Positions 55,053-64,000 of a DNA stretch of 64,000 nucleotides are shown here, in pieces (the stretch's first letter is position 1; each line of letters opens with the position of its first letter). A program made the position numbers and the translations under genes. The notes beneath the pieces are model-generated. The model did no database searches and had not been told where the DNA came from. It was given only the letters and a program-made list of their open reading frames with translations. This DNA comes from Galdieria sulphuraria (taxonomy: Eukaryota > Rhodophyta > Bangiophyceae > Galdieriales > Galdieriaceae): assembly GCF_000341285.1 (NCBI RefSeq), contig NW_005178474.1, positions 1-64,000 on the forward strand. Direction: 5' to 3'.

Positions 55053-58000
55053 ATGGACCGTGACTCACTTGAACGCATACTTCAAGGCACTTTTAGTTCC
55101 GAGTCAAATGTTCGAAAATATTCCGAAAAATTTATAGAAGAACACAAGAATTCGATTGGTTTTCTTTCTTGTTTAGTACAAGTTCTTCAAGAGGAAGCGA
55201 TAACTCTTGAAGTTAAGTTGGCAGCTGCAGTGCAAGTAAAAAATTTGGTCAAGTCTTCCTGGAAACGAGACAATTTGTTTATTCCTTTGCAAGACCAACA
55301 ATATGCACTGGAAAACTGGGTAGTTTTAACTTGCCAATCACCGTCAAAGCTACAAGCTCCTTTAGCTGAGGCTTTTCAACGTTTGGTACGTGAAGAGTTT
55401 CCACAACGTTGGCCAAACTTGGTTCAATCTTTGGTGTTTGAAATTGGCAATAGCAATAATGTGAATCATTTGCGTGGTGCTTTGTTACTTTGTCGCATCT
55501 TACTCAAATCATACGAATGTTATTCCACTGGAGAGAATCAAGTTCAACAGGAAATTTATTTGAACAGCATCGTTTCTGCTCTATTTCCAACCATTGAACA
55601 AGTTATCCAAAAACTTTTGGAGAATCCAAGCAGAGAAGACTTTCAGGAACTTTTGAAGCTGGTGTCCAAAATCTTTTGGTCGGCAACCAGCGTAACCATT
55701 CCTGAGTACTTGAGAAGTATTCCAGTTTTTTCAAAATGGCAGCATTTCTTTCTCCATTTATTTGGATTGTCTCTGCCAAATGTCAATGTTGATGATCCTC
55801 AGTTGGTGCATTGGAAGACCAAGAAGTGGATAGGTCATATATTTTTACGATTCATTCAAAGATATGGTGACTCATCAGAAGTGAAAGATGAGGCAATGGT
55901 CGTATTTGCGAATCAATTTTCGGAATCTTTTTCGTTACCCATTATAGAAACTACGATTCATTTACTGGAATGGCCATCAAAAGGCAAATGTTTAGTAGAA
56001 CGTGTAGCTAACTTGTGCATTTCAATACTGGAGAGTGCCACCACTCAATCAAAGTTATGGAAACCAATGAAGCCTCACATGAAGGAGATTCTGCAGTCCA
56101 TTATTTATCCTTATTTGTGTTTCACTGATAAGGATCTGGACCTGTGGAGACAAGATCCTCAAGAATATATACGCGACTCTTTTGACTTTGTTCAGGAATA
56201 TTTTTCAGCCCGTTCTGCATCTTGTTCCTTTCTCAGTACGGTTGCATGTGATAAGAGTTTCAAAGTTTTGGAGCCCTTATGGAAACTTTGTATGGAAATA
56301 TTGCAACAATATTCAACTCTCCCAAACGAACATAAAACCAAAGAATTATTAGCCAGGAAAAAGTATGGAGTTATTATGGCAATTGGTAATATGAGGAGGA
56401 AGCTTTGTGGTTCTTCTCAATGGAGACAACAACTGAAGGTGCAATGTTTTGTGCAATTTGTTTATTATATTGTTTACTAACAAGAAGGAATAGGAAGTAT
56501 TGAACAAATATATTATTTACGAGTTTCAAAGTCCCTTTATGTTTCTTCGAGCAGCAACATGTTGGCTATTGGGTGAACTTGCCAGTGAGGATGAATTTCC
56601 GTTTGATTCGCTTTCGTTAGACTGGTTAAAGAGTTATATAAATTGTTTGACTGATCAGGATATTGTCGTTCGAGTTCGTTCCATCGTTGGTTTGCAACGT
56701 TTGGTGGAACAAGACGCTATTGCTAACTTCCTGAGACCTTATGTAGGCCACATTTTACAAACAATATTTCAACTATTTGGACAAGTTGATCAATCCGAAT
56801 TATTAGATACACTGGAGTGTCTCATAGAGAAGTATTCACAGGATTTGGCTCCGTATGCTACCGAAATTTGTGAGAAGTTGAGAGATGCCTTTCTGTTTTA
56901 CATAGGAAGAATGGAAGGGGAAGAACAACGCTCTGAAGAAGAAGAGGAAATTTCTTTGAGTATTATAGGCTGTTTGAATGGAATCGACAGTATGCTGGAA
57001 ACTGTGGAAGATGAACCAGACAAGTTGGAAATCATTTCTCATATACTTTTTCCAATCTTTCAAGGAATGTTTCACGAAGGAAGAGAAGAATATTTGGATG
57101 AGACTTTTATGATTATAGAAAGTATATTTATGTATTCCAAAACTGTCTCTGCTTACTTTTGGTCTTTTTATCCTTTGTTGTTTACCTGTGTGGAGTCGCA
57201 TTCGGGGTTATCAAGTTTTTTGGATTCTATAGCATCATTACTAGAATGTTTTGTAAGATATGGAACCAAAGAATTCTTGACTGGTATGAGTAGTGATGGA
57301 ATTCCTTACCAAAATAGAATGAAGAGCTTTGTGCAGTTTTTGCTTGACAAAACAGATAATATTGATCATGAAGCAGGCCTCGAATTGTTAGGAACTTTGT
57401 TGAGAAGTTGCAAAGATAGGATTACAGAACATTTGATATTCTATTTGGATATCTTCATTCATTCCTTAAGAAAGTCTACTTCTCAAGAGCAAGCTATGAT
57501 GAACAATATGGGAGCTTTGGAAAACACGGTTTTATCGAGTTTCTTTTATAACGACTCCAGAACTGTATTTGAGTTGTTAGAGAAAGGTCGAATTTTAGAA
57601 CAAGCAATACAAAGATGGATCGAATCCAGCAGAGACTTGGATACAAAAAGAGAGACGAAGATATTCGTTCTCGGAGCCAGTGAATTGATGGCAAAGGTTG
57701 CTTCACAACGTTTTGCAGAATATTCTTCACTATTTATTTTAGTTGGTACTCGGCTTGTCCAAATTCTGAATGATTCGCTGCTCAAAGCAGAACAGTCTGC
57801 AATTTCTAGAAGTAAGTTGAAGGGGTTACAGTTTCCAAAAGCGTATGTTGAGGAAGAGTCCGAAGAAATACTTGAAAGTGATGAAGAAGTGGAAAACAAA
57901 ACATTTTCTGTTATTGAATCTTCTCTAGGAGGTTCTTTGGATAATGCATCGATCCAAGATATCATTTCCAGTTCGTTTGATTCGGAAGAGTGGGAGGTTA

Positions 58001-58185
58001 GTTCGGAAGATAGTGACACCCTAGAAAGTGTAGACGAGTTCGAATACTTTACAGAAGTATTTCAGTGGCTAAATACTGTTCAACCGCAAGTATGGTTGTC
58101 TTGTGCAAATAGCTCAACGGTGGATATGCAAAGTTTATTGCAAAAATTGGAACAGCAAAGAAAAGTGAAAGTGTCTAATCCATAA
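55053..58185 (+). CDS. Importin-7/8-type karyopherin
   Basis: Two exons, 55053-56438 and 56494-58185, 55-bp intron; 1025 aa. The N-terminal importin-beta domain is clear: RILQGTFSSESNVRKYSEKF, ITLEVKLAAAVQVKNLVKSS, AEAFQRLVREEFPQRWPNLV. HEAT helices continue throughout, with KKWIGHIFLRFIQRYGD and the IPO7/8-like segment NKYIIYEFQSPFMFLRAATC at the second exon start. An acidic stretch EEQRSEEEEEISLS and an acidic C-terminal region match cargo or Ran-binding loops of IPO7/8. It carries proteins such as ribosomal proteins or histones into the nucleus. Confidence 0.9.
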
Positions 58186-58217
58186 ATATTTTTTAGTCTG
58201 TTAGATTTCTTGAAACG

Positions 58218-60131
58218 ATGAGTCATTTTCATAGTAGCACACTTCAACTGGAAGGCAATGACTCCTTATATCCCATAGCGGTCTTAATAGATGAGTTGAA
58301 GAATGAAGATATGCAACTTCGTTTAAACTCCATTAAAAGACTTGGAACTATTGCTACTGCGTTAGGCCCTGAAAGGACGAGGAGTGAACTTCTCCCTTTT
58401 CTAAACGAGAACATAGATGACGAAGATGAGGTTCTTTTAGCACTTGCAGAACAATTAGGCAACTTTATAGACTCAGTTGGAGGACCTAAATACGCTTTCT
58501 GCTTACTTGATTTGCTGGAGACTTTGGCAGCCGTTGAAGAAACTGTTGTGAGGGAAAAGGCAGTAGAGTCTCTGAATAAGATTGTCGATGTTATGGCTGA
58601 AGCCGGTCAAACAGATGATGTTCTGAAATATTTTGTTCCGTTAGTTAAGAGATTAGCAAAGGGAGATTGGTTTACCTCTCGTATATCAGCTACAGGACTA
58701 TTTCACTCTGCTTATAGGCACATTCCAAGAAACAATCAAACTCTCAAAGACGAATTGAGAAACTTGTTCAAGGAGTTGGCACAAGATGAAACGCCAATGG
58801 TTCGAAGGGCTCTTGCATCCAAGTTGTCAAAGTTTGCTAGTGTTGTGGAAGTGAAATACGTGGAGGACGAGGTAAGACTGTTGATAAGATTTTGCTTTGA
58901 ACTATTCTGAAAAACTTTCAAGTTGATTCCAATATTTGTACGTCTTGCAGGAGATGAACAAGATTCCGTGCGTCTGTTGGCGGTGGAAAACTGTGCTGTA
59001 CTTGCAAAGCTTAGTCCTGTGAAAAGTGAAGTTCGAGAAGAATATTTGATACCGATTGCTCGAGAGCTTGCAGCGGATAAGTCTTGGAGGGTTCGTTTTA
59101 TGTTTGCAGATAAAATATGTGAACTTGCAGAGGGTTTGGGATTCGATGCAACTGTGAAAGAATTGGCTCCTTCGTTTTATAAGTTGATGGAAGATTGTGA
59201 AGCAGAAGTCCGTACAGCTGCAGCATTTAAGATTGCCTCTTTTTTTGAAACCATTTCTCGTCTGGATGAGAATATGACAGACAGCTCTTCAGTTGTTTCT
59301 GAAGTTTTTGAAAAATTATATTCGTACTCGAGAGATCTTTCATTGGATGACTCACCTTTTGTTCGTTCCGCATTGGCATCGAATATAATGTCTGTCGCAC
59401 CGATAGTTGGTCCCGAAATTACTCGGGATACCCTATTACGAATGTTTTTGAAACTTCTTCAAGATGACTTTTCCGAAGTCCGATTGAATATCATCGGGTC
59501 GCTTGAAAAAGTATCTCAAGTCATTGGTATTGAAAAATTGGCCAGTGATCTTCTTCCTTCTATTGTGGAATTATCAGAAGATCGGAATTGGCGTATTCGC
59601 TATGCTGCCATTGAGTTAACTCCCACCTTGGCTCGTCAACTTGGCAAGTCATATTTTGAAAGTGATAAGAAATTGGGAATGTTATGTGTTCAATGGCTAA
59701 GTGATACAGTTTATTCAGTTAGAGAATTGGCTATTAAGAACTTGACATCTTTGACGGAGCTTTTTGGTGAGGAATGGGCCATCGAACATGTTTTACCTGC
59801 TATTGTTGCTCTTTATAAGAACTCAAAGAATTATCTGTATAGAATGACAGCTTTGCATGCAATGTCATCTTTGTCGAGTAAGGTACCTCAAGAAGTTGTT
59901 GAACAATTATTTTTGCCTTTGTTGGTGGAACAAGCATGTCGAGATTCAGTAGCCAATATTCGTTTTGTCGCAGCGAAAACATTACAAGATGTGGCTCAGT
60001 ATATCAAAAAGGAAACACGAAGTAACCTTATTATACCTTGCCTTGAGAAATTAAATAATAATATGGATGAAGATAGTGATGTTCGATATTATGCCAATCA
60101 GGCCTTGATAGCTTTACAGTCATTGGTTTGA
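58218..60131 (+). CDS. PPP2R1: PP2A scaffold subunit A (PR65)
   Basis: Two exons, 58218-58871 and 58923-60131, 51-bp intron; 620 aa. HEAT repeats run from end to end, about fifteen copies, with typical intra-repeat motifs: [60 protein letters not shown], then [20 protein letters not shown] and [20 protein letters not shown]. These match the PR65 consensus closely. The A subunit holds the catalytic C and regulatory B subunits of protein phosphatase 2A. About 30 residues longer than human PPP2R1A; no domain added. It follows importin-7/8 by 32 bp on the same strand. Confidence 0.95.
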
Positions 60132-60298
60132 AGAACGGTGTAACGAAGACTTGAGACTGAGATTAACTTTTCAGACTAGTGCAGTATCCATTATGAATGA
60201 ATAATTGGAAGACATGAAATGTTTATTTGTTTGTCCACATGTTTTCTATATACTGCTTTCGAAAATCTTTCTAATATAAAAATGTTTCTCATATTCCT

Positions 60299-60959
60299 AT
60301 GGGAGTCGTGGTGATATTTATAGGTGGTGTTAGTGGAGTGGGAAAAACTACAGTTGCCAAGGAATGTAGTTGTAAACTTGGCAATTCTTGTTTTCTAGAC
60401 GGTAAGAATACTTTGTCAAGTATTATGGTTGTTCGTAAAGTTGTGTTAAGCCGATGACTTTCACAGCATTGAAAATAAGCAAAAGATGAAACAAGGCATA
60501 CCTTTAAGTGATTCAGGTAACACTGAGAAACTTTCAAAGATTCTTTAGTCTAAAGAAGTACTTACAGATAGGAAGCCTTGGTTGGAAGAATTGATTAAAG
60601 TAATCGGGAAACAAGCCATCGAATATGAAAGACAAGAGCCAACGAAAGAGTATTTTATATTCTGTGCTTGCAGTGTACTAAAGTTATCCTATCGACAATA
60701 TCTAAGAAACTCCTTACAAGGATGGGTGGATAGATGTATTTTCTTTTTGTTATCTGCAAGAACACAAGTTTTGTTGCAAAGACTGCATACAAGACTAGGC
60801 CACTTTATGCCTTCGACCTTGTTGTCAAGTCAATTGGAAGCTTTGGAACTTTTAACAGAAGAAGAAAAAGCTTTGGGAGATAAACACTATGATACTTCAG
60901 ACCAACCATTGCTGCAACTAGTCTCTTGTATCGTCAAGCAGCTTGAATCAGAACTCTAG
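60299..60959 (+). CDS. gntK: Gluconokinase (GntK family)
   Basis: Three exons: 60299-60401, 60451-60516 and 60568-60959; introns 49 and 51 bp; 186 aa. P-loop VVIFIGGVSGVGKTTVAKEC, then FLDADDFHSIENKQKMKQGI and PLSDSDRKPWLEEL, formed across introns, are the gluconate kinase signature. FCACSVLKLSYRQYLRN and RTQVLLQRLHTRLGHFMPS and LLSSQLEALE match the 'ACSALKxxYRDxLR' and 'RxxHFMPxxLLxSQ' motifs. It makes 6-phosphogluconate from gluconate in the cytosol, feeding the pentose phosphate pathway. Galdieria is known for growth on many sugars and polyols, which fits. Separated from the LFG gene tail by 76 bp. Confidence 0.93.
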
Positions 60960-61035
60960 AGTCTTCAAATACTATCTTTACTATGGAAGGCAACAGAATA
61001 CATCACAATAGTAAAAAAAAGATGGCTATCTTGTT

Positions 61036-62000
61036 CTAGTTGTCTCTTTGTAAATAGGATAGTATCTGTAACAAGTACATGAATAAATTGATAACGTCTA
61101 AATACAGACTGATTGCTGCTAATATATACTCATCTGGTGACAACCGATTGATCAATAGAGACGTATCAAATAGAATATAACCACAGAACAGTAAACTTCC
61201 CATGACAGATATGAGAAATGAGAAACCTGGAGAAAAATTTCCGGTCCAACCCAATAACATGTTTATCATTGCTGCTCCAAACAAACAGAGTAATCCTGCC
61301 CATAAGAAGCCTCCAAGAAAAGAGAAATCCTTCTTGCTATAAAAACAATAAGCAGTGAGACTGGTAAATACCAAAGCTGTGAGTAAGAAAGCTTCAAATA
61401 CGATAACACCTAGACCAGCAGAACGAAACAAGGCACAAATTGTTGCCACCATGAAAGACTCTCCAAAAGTCTATAAAATATGTGTTGTTCAATAACGTTG
61501 GTCTTGTAAAACTATTTTCTGTACTTACAAAAATCCCTAACAAGTACATATTTTTGGGATGCTGGTTCTTATAAAAGACAAGTGCGAATAAGGCACCCAT
61601 TGTTGCAAGTAGTCCAATCCATAAGAGCCAAGGATTCCTCAGGACCACCATTGAAATACTTTGGTTCAACATAAATAGAGAGGAAAGAAAAACAGTGAAA
61701 CCCAGTTGGAGTGAAAGAATCCCATAAACCTTGCGAATAAAGCCTATAAAAGAAAACAAATATTCAGAGTCGCAATTTTTAGCCTTGCTTGTCAACTAAC
61801 ATACCTAGGCGTACCATATGCATGGAAGTGGCAACACTCGTGCCATATTCAAAGTCCTGACCATAATCTGTTATACCCTAAAACCCGTGTAAAAGACTAT
61901 CCCTAAATGACTCAAAGTTTTTTACCACCTGCCCAGTTTCATAGTTGGGTTTCTTATCCATATTCTCCGAAGGTACAGGAATAACTGTTTCATAATTCAT
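61036..62000 (-). CDS. Lifeguard/BAX-inhibitor-1 family membrane protein (TMBIM)
   Basis: Four exons on the minus strand: 62000-61926, 61877-61805, 61743-61529 and 61470-61036; introns 48, 61 and 58 bp; 265 aa. After a hydrophilic N-terminus (VPSENMDKKPNYETGQ) comes VRLGFIRKVYGILSLQLGFT, the first helix motif of Lifeguard proteins ('FIRKVYxILxxQL'), followed by seven membrane segments including TFGESFMVATICALFRSAGL, GFLWAGLLCLFGAAMINMLL and LFCGYILFDTSLLINRLSPD, and the end DEYILAAISLYLDVINLF. TMBIM proteins are ER/Golgi calcium leak channels and stress regulators. The first donor site could lie three bases earlier (61928), changing one residue. Confidence 0.92.
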
Positions 62001-62129
62001 CTTAAGTCTCCTCTAAAAATTCCAATCCGAATCCGAAAGCATTTAAATTGGAAAAAGAAATGCGTCATAAGAAGCGATTGTTGCTCTCTCTCTCAACTCA
62101 CAGCTTAAAAGACAAAGATAACTTCATTT

Positions 62130-64000
62130 TTATTTCTTCTTTTTCACTTTCCTATTATCTTTTTTCATTCTTCTATCGACATACTTTATTTTGGCTCCTT
62201 TGGGAACTTTTCTATTCTTACTCACAATCATTTTACCACCTCCCGGACGCAAAACTGCATATGCTACTTGTCTCTTATTCTTCTTGTTTTTACGGACTCT
62301 TTTAAGTATATTCTGAATAGACTTATCTTTTTCTTCTTTCGAAAGTTCCGTTTGCGACTGAACTCTTTCAATTTCTGCATCTAAACGACGCAACTTGCGA
62401 GACTCTTTTCTCTTCTTTCTCCACAAAGCTTCTTGCTCTTTCTTATTAAGATATTGAGCATATCTTCCTTCCAACGCTGCCTTTATCTCTTCAACTCTTT
62501 CTTCGGATGTTACTAAAGATGCTCGTCTATATTTCTTCTCTTCCTCCAAAAACCATTTTGGAGCATATTCGTCATCAAATACATGACGATTCCAAGCATC
62601 GTCCATCAACTCCTGTCGAGATTTCTTCCTAATCATATTAGAAGCTAAAGCCAAAGCTCTTGCCTTGTCATCCATACTTAGTTCGTCTTCTTCCTCGTCA
62701 CTCGATTCGGATGAGGAACTGGTTTCATCGTCTTCATGAACATCTTGTTTACTTTGCTTGTAAGAATTTTCCCTTTTATCCAGAGCATTCGATTGACCTT
62801 CTTCACCTGTCAGCTCGTCCGTAAATAATGGATGTGAATACCATCGATTCGTGATATGTTCGGTATTTGAAGTATTTGCGTCTTTGACTACATTCACTGA
62901 TTCTAGTGTTGAAGAATCCTTCCGTTTTTCTAAACGCTGTTGATGCCATTGATCGACTTCTTCATTCAAATAAGAGAGATAATCCTCTCCAGAATAGGAA
63001 ACGTATTTTTCTTTCTTATTATCTTTTTGAATCTCTTCTGTTTCATCATTATCCCTAACTTTCAAGTCTTCTTCTGCCAGATTCTCCAAAGAATGAGTCA
63101 AATTGGGCAAAGAGAACAAATTACTTTCAGTCATAGAGTCAGCAAGATTAGAAGAATAGAGTTCACCAGTTTCCAACATTCGCTTTTGACGTTTGCTTAA
63201 CTTCAACAAAGCCTTCTTCTGCTTACGAAGAGAATCCTTTTCTTGCTTGCTTATTTGCTTTTTTTCTATATCGAAATCTGAAGACACTGTAGAATCTTCA
63301 TCCCTAGGAAGATTTTCTTCTTCGTTGGACTCTTCCGGAGACTTTTTATTCTTGTCCAATTCCTTCAACACGGCTTTTCTCCAATGCAACAATCTTCGTT
63401 GGTCCTTGGGTCCTAATACCTGTAAATCTTTGCAATTCTCTAATACGTCTGCACTAGTAATAGCTAATGACTTTATATACTGAGCTTGCCCCTCTTCACC
63501 AAATTCTAAAACATGAGTGTTGTTCAGAATATGAATGGGCTGGGAACTTTTGATGAAATCCAAAACAGAACATTTACGAAAGAGATTTGTACCATTTTCT
63601 TCATCATATCCAAGTCTGTTTCGTTTTTTTTGATGAGGAAATATGAGTCGGTTGCTTTTCTTGGTCTTTGATTGTTCATCTTGTTCCTTAAAGACGGTTC
63701 GAGGATCCAACAGTTTTTGATCAATTTTTTTCATATCTTTGAACTTGGTACAAATGACATAAATTTCAGCCGACTCTGCTCTGGAAGCTTGTGGCTTTGT
63801 AGAAAACACTTTACCAAATAGTTGATTCATTACATACAAAAGTGAAGTGTATTCACTGGAACGAAACACTTTTGCAACGAAAGAGCCATTAGGACTAAGT
63901 AGCGAAACGGATAATCGGAGAGCAGCCAACGTCAACTCTGATTGTGTATAAGCGTCCTGTAACCACGCTGTTCCCATACTTGGCGAGCCATCACATAATA
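62130..64000 (-). CDS. SPB1: SPB1/FTSJ3 rRNA 2'-O-methyltransferase, 5' end cut by window
   Basis: Reads in from the right edge: the frame is open to 64000 and starts within the catalytic domain (DGSPSMGTAWLQDAYTQSEL, corresponding to the 'HDGAPNVG' motif of RrmJ/FtsJ enzymes), so the N-terminal start lies outside. Then SLLSPNGSFVAKVFRSSEYT with the catalytic Lys, and FSTKPQASRAESAEIYVICT as in SPB1 and FTSJ3. The middle (DUF3381-like) and Spb1 C-terminal region (WFLEEEKKYRRASLVTSEER, then the basic tail VDRRMKKDNRKVKKKK) are highly charged. SPB1 methylates 25S/28S rRNA in nucleolar pre-60S particles. At least 622 residues are inside the window, with no intron seen. Confidence 0.93.
   Translation of the reverse strand, partial: LCDGSPSMGTAWLQDAYTQSELTLAALRLSVSLLSPNGSFVAKVFRSSEYTSLLYVMNQLFGKVFSTKPQASRAESAEIYVICTKFKDMKKIDQKLLDPRTVFKEQDEQSKTKKSNRLIFPHQKKRNRLGYDEENGTNLFRKCSVLDFIKSSQPIHILNNTHVLEFGEEGQAQYIKSLAITSADVLENCKDLQVLGPKDQRRLLHWRKAVLKELDKNKKSPEESNEEENLPRDEDSTVSSDFDIEKKQISKQEKDSLRKQKKALLKLSKRQKRMLETGELYSSNLADSMTESNLFSLPNLTHSLENLAEEDLKVRDNDETEEIQKDNKKEKYVSYSGEDYLSYLNEEVDQWHQQRLEKRKDSSTLESVNVVKDANTSNTEHITNRWYSHPLFTDELTGEEGQSNALDKRENSYKQSKQDVHEDDETSSSSESSDEEEDELSMDDKARALALASNMIRKKSRQELMDDAWNRHVFDDEYAPKWFLEEEKKYRRASLVTSEERVEEIKAALEGRYAQYLNKKEQEALWRKKRKESRKLRRLDAEIERVQSQTELSKEEKDKSIQNILKRVRKNKKNKRQVAYAVLRPGGGKMIVSKNRKVPKGAKIKYVDRRMKKDNRKVKKKK

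Overview
The window looks like nuclear DNA of a unicellular red alga of the Galdieria type (Cyanidiophyceae). The evidence is: AT-rich, very densely packed genes; about 60 GT-AG introns that are nearly all 44-63 bp (shortest 35 bp); eukaryotic RNA polymerase II, importin, PP2A, p24 and SUMO E1 genes lying beside plastid-type genes (glutamate-1-semialdehyde aminotransferase, a DUF3493 protein, a DUF3598 protein); and a nuclear gene for the mitochondrial cytochrome c maturation factor CcmH. Species identity is inference. Gene models were spliced by hand from reading frames and splice signals.

Left part (1-9.5 kb) is gene-poor. It has a lone 120-nt 5S rRNA gene (minus), a secreted Ser-rich protein, an amino-acid permease and RPB4, separated by 0.4-3.1 kb stretches without a recognisable gene. 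From about 9.5 kb the window is packed. 9.5-21 kb: an ANTH-ankyrin endocytic-type protein, a GATA factor, ten-exon CTP synthase, a RING protein whose C-terminal half reads as a degenerate Rho-like GTPase with a CaaX end, the SUMO E1 subunit UBA2 and two small unknown proteins. 21-31.6 kb: a CABIN1/Hir3-like histone chaperone subunit, a Shewanella-like phosphatase only 6 bp downstream, a POT peptide transporter, GSA aminotransferase and a zinc-ribbon repeat protein. 31.8-43.1 kb: an unusual adenylate kinase (active AK, degenerate AK, membrane tail), a DP cell-cycle factor, a protein O-mannosyltransferase without MIR repeats, the meiotic recombinase DMC1, a three-RRM protein, a longin-like protein and a DUF3598 protein.

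43-64 kb: RRP15-like, a VTT-domain membrane protein, p24, PYROXD1, a DUF3493 protein, a PHD-JmjC histone demethylase 3 bp downstream of it, an unknown coiled-coil protein, RbfA, SAMHD1, CcmH, importin-7/8, PP2A scaffold, gluconokinase, a LFG/BAX-inhibitor protein and SPB1, which runs off the right edge. Functions are housekeeping and unlinked; there is no operon or gene cluster in the bacterial sense, and no mobile element, CRISPR array or viral remnant was recognised. The most unusual items are the RING/pseudo-GTPase/CaaX protein, the tandem adenylate kinase with a membrane tail, the MIR-less PMT, the extreme gene packing and the 35-38 bp introns.
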